Both the position numbers and the translations under genes were made by a program. Below, one piece after another: positions 48,109 through 56,767 of a stretch of DNA of 64,000 nucleotides (positions are counted from its first letter, which is position 1; each line of letters opens with the position of its first letter). This DNA comes from Sphingobium sp. MI1205 (GTDB taxonomy: Bacteria > Pseudomonadota > Alphaproteobacteria > Sphingomonadales > Sphingomonadaceae). A model generated the notes under the pieces. The model ran no database searches, was not told the DNA's origin, and saw only the letters and a program-made list of their open reading frames with translations. The stretch covers positions 3,167,501-3,231,500 of the forward strand of contig NZ_CP005188.1 in the NCBI RefSeq assembly GCF_001563285.1, read 5' to 3'.

Positions 48109-48131
48109 GGGCGCGATCGACGATCGCGCCC
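48109..48131. terminator. Terminator between the integrase and the transfer operon end
   Basis: A perfect 11-base stem (GGGCGCGATCG / CGATCGCGCCC) closes on itself with a minimal loop, 16 bases past the integrase stop, and TGCAAGGTTTT follows. It separates the convergent integrase and trb/HTH transcripts and may serve both. Confidence 0.7.
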
Positions 48132-48154
48132 TGCAAGGTTTTGTAGGTGGCGCT

Positions 48155-48388
48155 TCAGCGCTGGGTCGGCGGCAGATAGGGGTCCACCGGCGTCGTGTCT
48201 TCGCCGAGAAGCGCCAACACGCTGCGATATTTGACGAGCATTGCCCGACCGACCTTCACCGTCTCGATGTCGCCGGACTGGATCAACTCATAGATGCGCG
48301 AGCGGCTGAGGCTGGTGATCCGCGCAACTGTTGCCACGCGGACGGTTATCGGTGCCAAACGACGGTCGCTGGCTGGCGGCTCGCTCAT
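48155..48388 (-). CDS. Excisionase-family helix-turn-helix protein
   Basis: A 77-residue DNA-binding protein with a MerR/excisionase-type helix-turn-helix (VATVARITSLSRSRIYELIQ) followed by the wing (GDIETVKVGRAMLVKYRSVL). Such small proteins often act as recombination directionality factors for a nearby integrase, or as regulators of transfer. It is the last gene of the trb operon and overlaps the DUF2274 gene by four bases, so excision could be tied to expression of the mating-pair genes. The role is inferred from family and position. Confidence 0.8.
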   Translation of the reverse strand: MSEPPASDRRLAPITVRVATVARITSLSRSRIYELIQSGDIETVKVGRAMLVKYRSVLALLGEDTTPVDPYLPPTQR

Positions 48389-48615
48389 TTCGCCGTCCTC
48401 CCTGCTGCGGCTCGTGTCTGATTGAACGCGCGGTCGCCATCGAGGAATGTCGTCAACATCGCAGGGATCAGATCAATGACGGGCTCTTCAACACCATAGG
48501 TAGCGGCATAGACGGAGGCATAGGCCTGCAGCGATGACTGAAGGTCTGGAGTGATCGTAATTGTCAGCTTCACCGGTGTCCGGTCGGGCAGCTTGCCTAG
48601 TTTGAGATCGGCCAT
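48385..48615 (-). CDS. DUF2274 family protein
   Basis: A 76-residue protein covering the DUF2274 domain (MADLKLGKLPDRTPVKLTIT, then QAYASVYAATYG and LIPAMLTTFLDGDRAF). It is predicted to form a short strand followed by two helices, reminiscent of ribbon-helix-helix proteins, but the function is not established. I associate the family with trb clusters of ICEs and plasmids, directly after trbI, as here. It starts one base after the trbI stop and overlaps the HTH gene. Confidence 0.85.
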   Translation of the reverse strand: MADLKLGKLPDRTPVKLTITITPDLQSSLQAYASVYAATYGVEEPVIDLIPAMLTTFLDGDRAFNQTRAAAGRTAK

Positions 48616-48616
48616 T

Positions 48617-49804
48617 TCAACTCTCCGTTACACGCCAGGGCGCGAGGATGAGGTCGCGGGTCACCAGCACGCGGACGGGCGCGCCGGGACGGATCGTGAT
48701 CGTCGGCTGAATACCGAGGTTGCGCTGCGTGATTTGGTCACCGGCCCTCGCGGTGTTCGACTGGGCGGATTCTCGGATCGCTTGCACGAGATCGCTCTCA
48801 CCGGAGATCGACAACTCCGTTCCAACGCCGAGCATCGTGGCGATGGCGACGCCTTTGAGCAGCGTCCAAGTATGGAAATCCACCTTGTCGGCGAGGCCGG
48901 CATAACCCGCTGCGTCTGTCGCCGGCATGTTGTCGAGACGCACCGAGCTGCCATCGGGCAGGATCAGCCGCTGCCAGATGACCAACGCTCGACGCTGTCC
49001 AAAGGCGACAAAGGAGTCATACTTGCCGATTAGACGGGCTCCCTGCGGTACGAGCAGGATATTGCCCGTGACCGTATCGAACACGTTCTGCGTGACCTGC
49101 GCCGTGACCATGCCGGGCAAATCGGAGTTGAGCCCGGTGATGAGGCTTGCAGCGATCACGCTGCCGGCAAGCAAGCTGTTCGGTGACATCGGGGCCACCA
49201 GCGCTCCCGAATTGAGATCGCCATTAACGTCCCGGCTCGACGCGAACTGCTCCTTGCGGGTTACGGGCGCGGCTGGATTTACGGGCTGGGCGTCCAGCGT
49301 CGCGGCCCCATTGCCGGATGTCACCGGCGCTACCGCGCTGCGGCCGCTGGTGGTCTGCGCGATCAGGCCTGATTCCCGCGCTGCCTTCAGGTCGGCAAGC
49401 CGCTGCTGCCGTGCCGCCTCAGCGGTATCAACCGGCGTAGATACGATTGCCGCTCCAGTCCGCTCCTGCGCGCGAAGAATCGGTCTACCGAGATCGCCGG
49501 GCAATGGCGGGCCAAGCTTGGGTGCATCGTCGTAGCTTGTTGGTAGTCCGGAAAGCGCGTCCGAAGCTGGCTTTGCCATAGGCTGCGACAACTCGCCGTC
49601 CTGGGCGACCTGCCGGAACACCTGCGGCTTCAGCGCCATCCACGCGATCCCCATGAGGCTGGCCGAGCCGAGAGCGGCAGCGCCAATGATCGCGCCACGA
49701 CGAAATCGAATCGCGCGCGCCGGTCGCGAGCGAATGCTCAGCGTTTCGGGATCGAGCTTCGTCGGAGGCGAAGCCGGCGGGTCCGTGGCGAGCGTGTCGG
49801 TCAT
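48617..49804 (-). CDS. trbI: Conjugal transfer protein TrbI (VirB10-like)
   Basis: A 395-residue VirB10-family protein of the mating-pair apparatus. One membrane helix near residues 38-60 anchors it in the inner membrane. A proline-rich periplasmic linker leads to the C-terminal TrbI domain (NILLVPQGARLIGKYDSFVA and AGLADKVDFHTWTLLKGVAI) which spans to the outer-membrane core complex with TrbG. It overlaps trbG by four bases (ATGA). No truncation is seen. Confidence 0.95.
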   Translation of the reverse strand: MTDTLATDPPASPPTKLDPETLSIRSRPARAIRFRRGAIIGAAALGSASLMGIAWMALKPQVFRQVAQDGELSQPMAKPASDALSGLPTSYDDAPKLGPPLPGDLGRPILRAQERTGAAIVSTPVDTAEAARQQRLADLKAARESGLIAQTTSGRSAVAPVTSGNGAATLDAQPVNPAAPVTRKEQFASSRDVNGDLNSGALVAPMSPNSLLAGSVIAASLITGLNSDLPGMVTAQVTQNVFDTVTGNILLVPQGARLIGKYDSFVAFGQRRALVIWQRLILPDGSSVRLDNMPATDAAGYAGLADKVDFHTWTLLKGVAIATMLGVGTELSISGESDLVQAIRESAQSNTARAGDQITQRNLGIQPTITIRPGAPVRVLVTRDLILAPWRVTES

Positions 49805-50637
49805 GCGCCCCTCCGCTTGGCAGGATGCGACGCGCGCACGATGCGCACGACCTGGCTCTTCTTGAGGCCGAGGCGAAGCTCCGCGGCATCGAAGATCCGA
49901 TCAACGACGTAAAAGCGGTCGCGCTGCCGATAGTTGACCAACTCCGCCCTTCCGTCCGCGCCCAGGACGAACAGTGGCGGCGCCTCGCCGGTCGCGAGCG
50001 ACGCAGGAAATTCGACATAGGTCTTCATTCCATCGTCGAATACGCGGAGCGGACGCCATGCAGGACGATCGCCGCTGATCGCATAGGTGAAGTGCAGTTG
50101 CTCGATTGAGATGCCCGAGGCCACTGGAGCCGCGACCCGGGCGGCTTCCGCCTGGCGGCGAACCGCCAGTAACTCGTCCTGCGGATAGGTCCACCGCATC
50201 GAGGACAGCGCGGTCGCCGAGGTGCTTACCAGCCTGACGTGATAGGCGCGGCGGTCGGTGGTGATGACGAGGTTTGTGAGCAGTTCCGCCGAGAATGGCT
50301 TTACCAGCACATGCGTCTGCTTGCCGTCACCCGAGCCACTGGTCGTGTCGCCGATCACCCAACGGGCGGTATCACCGCTAGCGACCGCGACGAGATTTTC
50401 GCCGGGCTGGAGCATTATGTCGGTGACCAGCCCCGGCGCGGCATAGACCTGGAAGATCGTGCCCTCGCTGAAGGGGTAGACCTGCGCCCCGCTGATGAAG
50501 CCGGTGGCGACCGGCTCGATCGTGGCGTTGCGCGTCGCCGACCGGACCGCCTTGAGTGGTGCTGCGGAGCGCTCCTGCGCCAGAGCCGGGCAACCGAGGA
50601 TCATTCCGGCGATCGCCGGCAGAAGGACGAGCTTCAT
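49801..50637 (-). CDS. trbG: Conjugal transfer protein TrbG (VirB9-like)
   Basis: A 278-residue periplasmic/outer-membrane-core protein. It starts with a signal peptide (MKLVLLPAIAGMILGCPALA) and carries the VirB9 domain: YPFSEGTIFQVYAAPGLVTD, QPGENLVAVASGDTARWVIG and the C-terminal RAELVNYRQRDRFYVVDRIF. VirB9-type proteins form the outer ring with TrbI. The frame is open to 50934 but that would lie inside trbF; the ATG at 50637 overlaps the trbF stop by four bases. Confidence 0.95.
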   Translation of the reverse strand: MKLVLLPAIAGMILGCPALAQERSAAPLKAVRSATRNATIEPVATGFISGAQVYPFSEGTIFQVYAAPGLVTDIMLQPGENLVAVASGDTARWVIGDTTSGSGDGKQTHVLVKPFSAELLTNLVITTDRRAYHVRLVSTSATALSSMRWTYPQDELLAVRRQAEAARVAAPVASGISIEQLHFTYAISGDRPAWRPLRVFDDGMKTYVEFPASLATGEAPPLFVLGADGRAELVNYRQRDRFYVVDRIFDAAELRLGLKKSQVVRIVRASHPAKRRGA

Positions 50638-51455
50638 GGATTCTTCTCCTGGGGATTGGGCGAGCCGGGCATCGCCATCGGGGCACCGAGGTCGGGATCG
50701 AGCGGCGATCCCATGGGCAAGTTCGGGGTGGACTGCGGTGCGGGCCTTGCCGCTGAAGACGAAGGCAGCGCGGTGTCGAGTTCGCGGCTCCAGTCGATCG
50801 CATCGACGTAGATGCCGAGCGGGTTTTTTCGCAGGACGTCGGCCGATGATGGTGGGCGCGAAACTGTCGTGAGAATCGCTGTCCAGCGACTGCGGCCCGC
50901 CTCGGACCCGCGCTCGAATGCCGTCTCCGTCCACTTCACCTGGAACGACTTGTCGGACGCGCGGACAACGCTGGTCACCTGTACCGATACGGTGCGCTCT
51001 CCGACATTGGCGAAAGGCGCCGCCGATCGAGCATATTCGCCGAGAAACTGTGCGCCCCGCTTGGTCGCGAAATCATAGGCTTCGAGCCAGTCGCGGCGCA
51101 TCAGGACCGGGTCGAGCGACACCGAGCGGATGTTCGTGACGAAGTGCGAAAGGTGCCATGCGACCTGCGCGTCAGTCGGCCGATACTCGACATCGGCCGC
51201 CTGAACGGCGCGAGCCTCGCCAAGCCGATCGACCTCCACCACGTAGGGCGTCACCCGGCTTTGCAGCGACTGCCAGGCGAGACCCGCCGAGGTGCCGGCG
51301 GTCAGCGCGAGACAACCGAATGCCATCAGCCGCCAGTTTCGCGCCTGCACCCGTGCCGAGCCAATCCGCTCGTCCCATAGTTGGCCGGCGCGCTGGTAGG
51401 GCGTCTCGGGAGGTGGCGTGTGCCCGTAACGCTGCGCACTTCGCTTGAAGAACAT
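50634..51455 (-). CDS. trbF: Conjugal transfer protein TrbF (VirB8-like)
   Basis: A 273-residue inner-membrane protein. A membrane helix near residues 43-62 (MAFGCLALTAGTSAGLAW) is followed by a VirB8-type periplasmic domain (VTPYVVEVDRLGEARAV, WHLSHFVTNIRSVSLDPVLM, VSVQVTSVVRASDKSFQVKW). VirB8 proteins assemble the type IV secretion channel. The C-terminal 50 residues are a proline-rich extension. It starts three bases after the trbL stop. Confidence 0.95.
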   Translation of the reverse strand: MFFKRSAQRYGHTPPPETPYQRAGQLWDERIGSARVQARNWRLMAFGCLALTAGTSAGLAWQSLQSRVTPYVVEVDRLGEARAVQAADVEYRPTDAQVAWHLSHFVTNIRSVSLDPVLMRRDWLEAYDFATKRGAQFLGEYARSAAPFANVGERTVSVQVTSVVRASDKSFQVKWTETAFERGSEAGRSRWTAILTTVSRPPSSADVLRKNPLGIYVDAIDWSRELDTALPSSSAARPAPQSTPNLPMGSPLDPDLGAPMAMPGSPNPQEKNP

Positions 51456-51458
51456 GGC

Positions 51459-52784
51459 TCAATCATTCCTTTCCTTGATGTCGGGGGTGGCGGACGCCCC
51501 GCCACGATCGCCCTGCTGGAGCGTGTGGATCGCGAGTTGGCGGCGATGGCGGCTGGTCTGCTGGTCACGCATCGCGCGCGCCCATGCGGGCGTCCCACCG
51601 GTCTCCCCGCCGCCGCCTGGTCCACTTGCAGGTGACGCCGAAGAACCTTGGGTCGAGTTTTGATTGAGGGCATCCCAAGCCGCCTGGCGGCCGCTGGCTG
51701 AGGCTCCACTGAGACCCAGCGCACCGCCCACGCGCAAACGCGCGGCATTTCCGGCTGCCCGCGCGACACCACCAAGGCCCGCGCCGACCGAAGGGGTCGC
51801 GGCCGTCTCGCGTCCTAGCTGGTAGGCAGTCGATGCAGCGGATCCCATTGCCGTGCCCGAGCGCACCGCGCCCAAGGCAGCACCGCCTGCCGCCCGGGCT
51901 CCACCCACGGCAGCACCGCCGGCCAGCATCGTCACGCCGGCGGCGCCGACGGCGGTGCCGAGCGCTGCACCGGCGCCAAGTTGGGGCGCGCCAGACACCA
52001 GACCCGAGGCGATCGCCGGCCCGAATATGCCCAAGCCGAACAGGGAAAGGCTCGCGAGCACGAGGCTCATGGCCTGGCCGATATCCGGCTCTTGGCCTTG
52101 CAGCGCGTCCGTGAACTCGGTGAAGAAGTTGGAGCCGATGCCGACGATGACGGCGAGCACCATTACTTTGATGCCCGAAGAAACGACATTCCCCAGCACG
52201 CGCTCAGCGAGGAAACTGGTTCGGTTCCAGAGCGCAAAAGGCACGAGGATGAAGCCCGCCAGCGAGGTCAGCTTGAACTCGAGGATGCAGACGAACATCT
52301 GCACCGCGAGGATGAAGAATGCGACGATCACCAGCGCCCAGGCGAACAGCAGGACCATGATCGTCAGGAAGTTGTCGAAGAAGGTCGTGAACCCGACCAT
52401 CTCGCTGGCCTGTTCGAGCAATGGCCAGGCCGCCGAAAACCCCGTCCCCGCAAGCCGCCCGGGCTTGAGCAGGTCATCGGCCGAGAGCGTACCGCCACCC
52501 GCCGTCAGGCCAGCTTGCGCGAAGGACCGGAAGATAATGTCGGCCAGCGTCGAGAAGCTGTTCAGGATGAAGGCGAAAGCGCCCACATACAGGATCTTTC
52601 GCAGGAACCGGCCAATGACATTGTCCTCGCCGCCCATCGCCCAGAATAGGCCGGCAAGCGTGATGTCGATGCCGATCAGCGCTGCGGTCAGGAACCCGAC
52701 GTCGGGTCCAAGCAGCCCGAACCCGCTGTCGATGTAGGTGATGAACGCCTGGAGGAAGCGGTCGATGACATTGAGGTCGTTCAA
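51459..52784 (-). CDS. trbL: Conjugal transfer protein TrbL (VirB6-like)
   Basis: A 441-residue polytopic inner-membrane protein of the VirB6/TrbL family. Six or more hydrophobic segments occupy residues 20-265, and the rest is an alanine/glycine/serine-rich cytoplasmic tail. It is part of the DNA-translocation channel. The start is a TTG, with AGGAAGG eight bases upstream. It follows trbJ only after a 165-base gap that holds two hairpins and no trbK, the usual gene at this place. Confidence 0.93.
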   Translation of the reverse strand: MNDLNVIDRFLQAFITYIDSGFGLLGPDVGFLTAALIGIDITLAGLFWAMGGEDNVIGRFLRKILYVGAFAFILNSFSTLADIIFRSFAQAGLTAGGGTLSADDLLKPGRLAGTGFSAAWPLLEQASEMVGFTTFFDNFLTIMVLLFAWALVIVAFFILAVQMFVCILEFKLTSLAGFILVPFALWNRTSFLAERVLGNVVSSGIKVMVLAVIVGIGSNFFTEFTDALQGQEPDIGQAMSLVLASLSLFGLGIFGPAIASGLVSGAPQLGAGAALGTAVGAAGVTMLAGGAAVGGARAAGGAALGAVRSGTAMGSAASTAYQLGRETAATPSVGAGLGGVARAAGNAARLRVGGALGLSGASASGRQAAWDALNQNSTQGSSASPASGPGGGGETGGTPAWARAMRDQQTSRHRRQLAIHTLQQGDRGGASATPDIKERND

Positions 52785-52875
52785 GAGGACTGCCTTCCTG
52801 CTGGCGTGGAGGAATGTCGCGGGACGCGGTTGGGGGAGCGGAACCGCGCCCCGCGACGGCGACCGATGGCGGGAG

Positions 52876-52927
52876 GCGAAGGCGTGTCACGCGCCGCGCC
52901 TTCGCGCCGCCGGTCGCTTGCGACCGG
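52876..52927 (-). promoter_or_regulatory. Tandem hairpins in the trbJ-trbL gap
   Basis: In the minus-strand transcript two stem-loops lie one after the other: an eight-base perfect stem at 52910-52927 (CCGGTCGC / GCGACCGG) with a two-base turn, and a nine-base stem at 52876-52905 (GCGAAGGCG / CGCCTTCGC). No T-run follows. They may lower read-through or set mRNA ends, giving less TrbL-F-G-I than TrbB-J. The function is inferred. Confidence 0.55.
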
Positions 52928-52949
52928 ATCGTGCCTGAACCCGAGGGGG

Positions 52950-53705
52950 CTATTCGGGCGTGTAGGCCGATCCGGAACCGAGGAACTTCTTCGTCGCCGC
53001 GCGGGCCTCCGCTGCCTGCGTCGCGCGGCGGGTCTGCTCGACGGCCTCGCTGCGGAACTGCGCGGCCATCATGTGCTGGAGCTGGAACTGCTGCTTGGCG
53101 GTGAGCGCGAGGAGCTGGTTGGTCGCCTGCTGCGCCTGGAGCGATCCTTCGGCACCCTGGCTGCGCGCGACGATGTCAGCGAGGGCCTCGGTGTCCGACC
53201 GGATGTTCTCGACCACCTGAGCCTGCACGGTCATCGTCTGGCGGAACGCGCCCATGCTGGCGTCGAGGCGCGCCCGAGCATCACGCACGCGCACATCGGT
53301 GCGCAGCGCCGAACTGAAGTCCTGCGGAAACAGCGACTGAAACTTGTCGTCGAGCTGGTCGACACGGAAGTCGATAGCCTGTGCGCGGCCCATCAGCCGG
53401 TCGATCTCGGCGAGCTTTCGCTTGAGGGCATCGAGCTGCGGGAAGTCGATGCGCGTCAGGTTCTTGCCCATGTTGACCAGCATCTGCGCTTCGTTCTGGA
53501 GTTGCTGGATCTGCTGGTTAACGGTCTGCAGCGTGCGTGCGGCGGTGAGGATGTTCTGCGCATAGTTGCTGGGATCGAACACGATGCCGCCAAACTGGGC
53601 GTGCGCCGGGCTCGCCGTCATGGTCATCGCGCCCATGCCGAGCGAGCCGCACGCGCCGAGGCCGAGCACGGCGGCGACCAGATGCTTTCGATTGGGAATA
53701 CGCAT
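52950..53705 (-). CDS. trbJ: Conjugal transfer protein TrbJ (VirB5-like)
   Basis: A 251-residue exported protein. The signal peptide runs to about residue 35 (TASPAHAQFG). The mature part is helical, with QTVNQQIQQLQNEAQMLVNM and AEIDRLMGRAQAIDFRVDQL, as in the TrbJ/VirB5 family of minor pilus and adhesion factors. The frame is open to 53879 inside trbE; the ATG at 53705 overlaps the trbE stop by one base and begins at the signal peptide. Confidence 0.93.
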   Translation of the reverse strand: MRIPNRKHLVAAVLGLGACGSLGMGAMTMTASPAHAQFGGIVFDPSNYAQNILTAARTLQTVNQQIQQLQNEAQMLVNMGKNLTRIDFPQLDALKRKLAEIDRLMGRAQAIDFRVDQLDDKFQSLFPQDFSSALRTDVRVRDARARLDASMGAFRQTMTVQAQVVENIRSDTEALADIVARSQGAEGSLQAQQATNQLLALTAKQQFQLQHMMAAQFRSEAVEQTRRATQAAEARAATKKFLGSGSAYTPE

Positions 53706-56161
53706 TACTTTTCTCCTTGTTGGGGGGCTTGGGTGTCGGGAGACGAGAAATCGGCGGCGAGATCGCCCGCCCAGTCGAGGCCCGCATCGCGCAGGAAGGC
53801 TTCGGCGAAGCGATCGCGCCCATGCTCGGCAAGTGAGGCATCGATCCGGGCTTGCGCTGCGGGATCCGAAGAGCCGCACAAAGCCTGCGCGATCGGGCCA
53901 AGGCCCAGTTCGAACAGCCGGTTGCCGCGTGCGGACTGGAGGTAATAGTGGCGCTTGGGCGTGGCCCGCGCGATCAACTCGATCTGACGGTCGTTGAGGC
54001 CGAAGCGGGCATAGATGTCGTGGCCCTGCGGCTCGATCGCACGATCGTTGGGTAGCAGGATCCGCTGCGGGCAGCTTTCGATGATGGCAGGCGCGATCGG
54101 CGAGCCCGCAATGTCTGCGAGGCTTTGCGTCGCGAACACGACCGCCACGTTCTTCTTGCGCAGCACTTTAAGCCATTCGCGGATGCGCGCGGCGAAAAGC
54201 GGATGGTCGAGGAAGATCCAAGCCTCGTCGAGGATCAGCAAGGTTGGGCGGCCATCGAACCGCTCCTCCAGCCGATGAAACAAATAGGTCAGCACCGGCG
54301 CGACCACGCCGGCCTGGCCCATAAGCGCGTCGGTCTCGAAGCACTGGACGTCGGCAAGCGCGAGATTCTGTTCGGCGGCATCAAGCAGCCGGCCATGCGG
54401 CCCTTCGAGTGTATAGGGCTGGAGCGCGATGCGCAGCGCGTTCGACTGGAGCAGCAGCGCGAGCCCGGTCAGGGTCCGCTCCTCGCGCGGCGCGGAAGCA
54501 AGGCTACCGAGCGCGGTCCAGAGCGCGTCCTTTACATCCGGCGTGACCGACACGCTCTCGTTCGCAAGCAGCGCTGCGATCCAATCGGCTGCCCAGCTCC
54601 GCTCGCTGGCATCGTCGATACTGGCGAGTGGCTGGAATGCCAGCGTCTCGCCGTCCGCCTCGACCGATCCTAGCGCGTGGTGTACGCCGCCCATCGCCAG
54701 CACCGCGGCCCGCGCGCTATTGCCCTTGTCGAAGATGTAGACTTGCGCGCGCGGGTAACGACGGAATTGAAGTGCGATGAGGCTCAGCAGTACCGACTTG
54801 CCAGCACCCGTCGGCCCGACGACCATCATGTGACCGACATCTCCGATATGGGTAGAGAGCCTGAACGGCGTCGATCCGGCGGTCTTCGCGACCAACAGCG
54901 GCGGGCCGTCGAGATGGCTGTTGCGCACCGGCCCGGCCCACACTGACGACAGCGGCATCAGGTGTGCAAGGTTGAGCGTATGCACCAGAGGCTGCCGGAC
55001 ATTGGCATAGACATGGCCCGGCAGCGACGAGAGCCAGGCTTCAACCGCGTTGACGGTCTCGCGGACGCAGGTGAAGCCGAGCCCGTTGACGATCCTCTCG
55101 ACAGCGCGAACCTTGTCCTCGACCGCCGCCCGGCTCCGGTCCGTGACCGTGATCGTCGCAGTCAGGTAGCCGAAGGCGACATGGTCGCCGCCGAGTACCT
55201 GGAGCGCCTCGTCGGCATCGGCCACCTTGTTGTCCGCATCGCTGTCGAGCAACTGCGCGGGTGAATTATAGAGCACCTCGCGGAGGATCGCGGTGAGCGA
55301 CTTGCGCTTGTTGAACCACTGGCGCCGCAGAGAGGTGAGCGTCTTGGTCGCCAGCGTCTTGTCGAGCGCGATGAAGCGCGTGACCCAGCGATAGCCAAAG
55401 TCCTGGTGATTGAGCGCATCGAGAATGCCGGGACGGCTGAGGCTCGGGAAACCGAGGATCGTCAGCGTACGGACATGCAGGTCGCCAAGGCGTGGTTCGA
55501 GCCCGCCTACCAGCGGCGTGTCGGCGAGCACCCCGTCGAGATACATCGGCGTCACTGGCGCGGCGACCATGTGCCGGCGGTCGGAGATCGCGCCGTGCAG
55601 GAATGTCAGGGTCTCGCTATCGTCGAGCGGGCGTACCTCGGGCATGAATCCGGAGAGCAGGTCAGCCAAGCGGTCGGTCTCGGCAACGAAGCTCTCCAGC
55701 GCGCCGCGCCAGTCGCGCGCCCGCTCGCCGTCGGGCCGTTCCACAAGGCTCCGGCCCGCGCGATCGGTGGTATCTGCGGGCGGCAGCCAAGTCAGTGTCA
55801 GGTGATAGCGACTTTCGAAATGCGTGCCTGCGGCCTCGAACGCCGCCTGCCGCTCGCCATCGACGAGCCAGCTTGCCGCATCGGGAAACGCGCTGTCGGG
55901 ATAGGCCTGCGCTTCGCGTCGCTCCGCATCGAAGAACAGCGCCCATCCGCTGCCGAGCCGCTTGAGCGCGTTGTTCGCCCGCGCGCAGGCGGCGACCAGT
56001 TCGGCCTCGGTCGCGGATTCGAGGTCCGGACCGCGGAAGGCAAGCACGCGGAGAAAGCTGCCGTCCTTGTTGAGCACGACGCCGGGGGCGACCAGCACCG
56101 CCCACGGCAGGTGATCGGCAAGGCGCTCTGCGGACGCGCGATACTCGCGCAAGTTCAGCAT
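53705..56161 (-). CDS. trbE: Conjugal transfer ATPase TrbE (VirB4-like)
   Basis: An 818-residue cytoplasmic ATPase that energises pilus assembly and DNA transfer. Walker A GPTGAGKS lies at residues 449-456 and Walker B LLILDEAW at 641-648; the N-terminal VirB4-type domain occupies residues 1-420. Length and motifs are complete, so the ATPase should be active. It overlaps trbD by seven bases and trbJ by one. Confidence 0.97.
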   Translation of the reverse strand: MLNLREYRASAERLADHLPWAVLVAPGVVLNKDGSFLRVLAFRGPDLESATEAELVAACARANNALKRLGSGWALFFDAERREAQAYPDSAFPDAASWLVDGERQAAFEAAGTHFESRYHLTLTWLPPADTTDRAGRSLVERPDGERARDWRGALESFVAETDRLADLLSGFMPEVRPLDDSETLTFLHGAISDRRHMVAAPVTPMYLDGVLADTPLVGGLEPRLGDLHVRTLTILGFPSLSRPGILDALNHQDFGYRWVTRFIALDKTLATKTLTSLRRQWFNKRKSLTAILREVLYNSPAQLLDSDADNKVADADEALQVLGGDHVAFGYLTATITVTDRSRAAVEDKVRAVERIVNGLGFTCVRETVNAVEAWLSSLPGHVYANVRQPLVHTLNLAHLMPLSSVWAGPVRNSHLDGPPLLVAKTAGSTPFRLSTHIGDVGHMMVVGPTGAGKSVLLSLIALQFRRYPRAQVYIFDKGNSARAAVLAMGGVHHALGSVEADGETLAFQPLASIDDASERSWAADWIAALLANESVSVTPDVKDALWTALGSLASAPREERTLTGLALLLQSNALRIALQPYTLEGPHGRLLDAAEQNLALADVQCFETDALMGQAGVVAPVLTYLFHRLEERFDGRPTLLILDEAWIFLDHPLFAARIREWLKVLRKKNVAVVFATQSLADIAGSPIAPAIIESCPQRILLPNDRAIEPQGHDIYARFGLNDRQIELIARATPKRHYYLQSARGNRLFELGLGPIAQALCGSSDPAAQARIDASLAEHGRDRFAEAFLRDAGLDWAGDLAADFSSPDTQAPQQGEK

Positions 56162-56424
56162 GCGAAATATCCCTTCTGGCGGATGTGGCGGAGGAGGACC
56201 GGCGCAAAGCTTGGGTCGCGGCGGGCGGCCATCACGGCGACGCTATGTCCGACTGCCCAGAGCAGCGCCCCGGCTAGCCATTGCTGGAGGCCGAGGCCGA
56301 CCGCTGCGGCCAGCGTTCCGTTCACGATCGCTAGGCCCCGCGGTGCGCCGCCGAGCAGAAGCGGCGAACCCAGCGAGCCGTGGATCGGCACTTCGTAGCC
56401 ATCGATATGCTGACCGCTTGCCAT
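56155..56424 (-). CDS. trbD: Conjugal transfer protein TrbD (VirB3-like)
   Basis: An 89-residue inner-membrane protein of the VirB3 family. It begins MASGQHIDGYEVPIHGSLGS and has two adjacent hydrophobic segments (LAIVNGTLAAAVGLGLQQWL and ALLWAVGHSVAVMAARR). VirB3 proteins work with the VirB4 ATPase. It overlaps trbC by one base and trbE by seven, so expression is coupled. A longer reading frame upstream (to 56649) lies antiparallel in trbC and is ignored. Confidence 0.93.
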   Translation of the reverse strand: MASGQHIDGYEVPIHGSLGSPLLLGGAPRGLAIVNGTLAAAVGLGLQQWLAGALLWAVGHSVAVMAARRDPSFAPVLLRHIRQKGYFAC

Positions 56425-56765
56425 CACGAGATCAGCGCCCCGCCGCCGAAGCTGAAAAAGGACAGGAAGAAGGACGACGCGGCAAAGGCGATGGAGAGGC
56501 CGAAGACGATCTGGATCAGCCGTCGGAACCCGCCCGCACTCTCGCCGAACGCGAGGGTCAGACCAGTCACGATGATGATGATCACCGCCACGATCTTGGC
56601 GACCGGACCCTGCACCGATTCCAGCACCTGCTGCAGCGGCTCTTCCCACGGCATGCCGGAGCCGGCTGCCTGGACCTGGGTGGCGATTGTCATCGCGAGG
56701 CTAATCGCGCCGCCGACAAGCAAGTGGCGGTTGGCTACGGGGCGCGGATTTAGGGCACGAGTCAT
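56424..56765 (-). CDS. trbC: Conjugal transfer pilin TrbC (VirB2-like)
   Basis: A 113-residue pilin precursor. A long signal sequence (cleavage probably after TQVQA, residue 33) is followed by two hydrophobic helices (GPVAKIVAVIIIIVTGLTLA and LSIAFAASSFFLSFFSFGGG). TrbC pilins are processed and cyclised in RP4, so the final form may be circular. It starts two bases after trbB ends and shares one base with trbD. Confidence 0.93.
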   Translation of the reverse strand: MTRALNPRPVANRHLLVGGAISLAMTIATQVQAAGSGMPWEEPLQQVLESVQGPVAKIVAVIIIIVTGLTLAFGESAGGFRRLIQIVFGLSIAFAASSFFLSFFSFGGGALIS

Positions 56766-56767
56766 GG

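Noticed and set aside
52474..52890. Candidate trbK in the trbJ-trbL gap
   Set aside because: The frame lacks a signal peptide and lipobox and mostly overlaps trbL in another frame.
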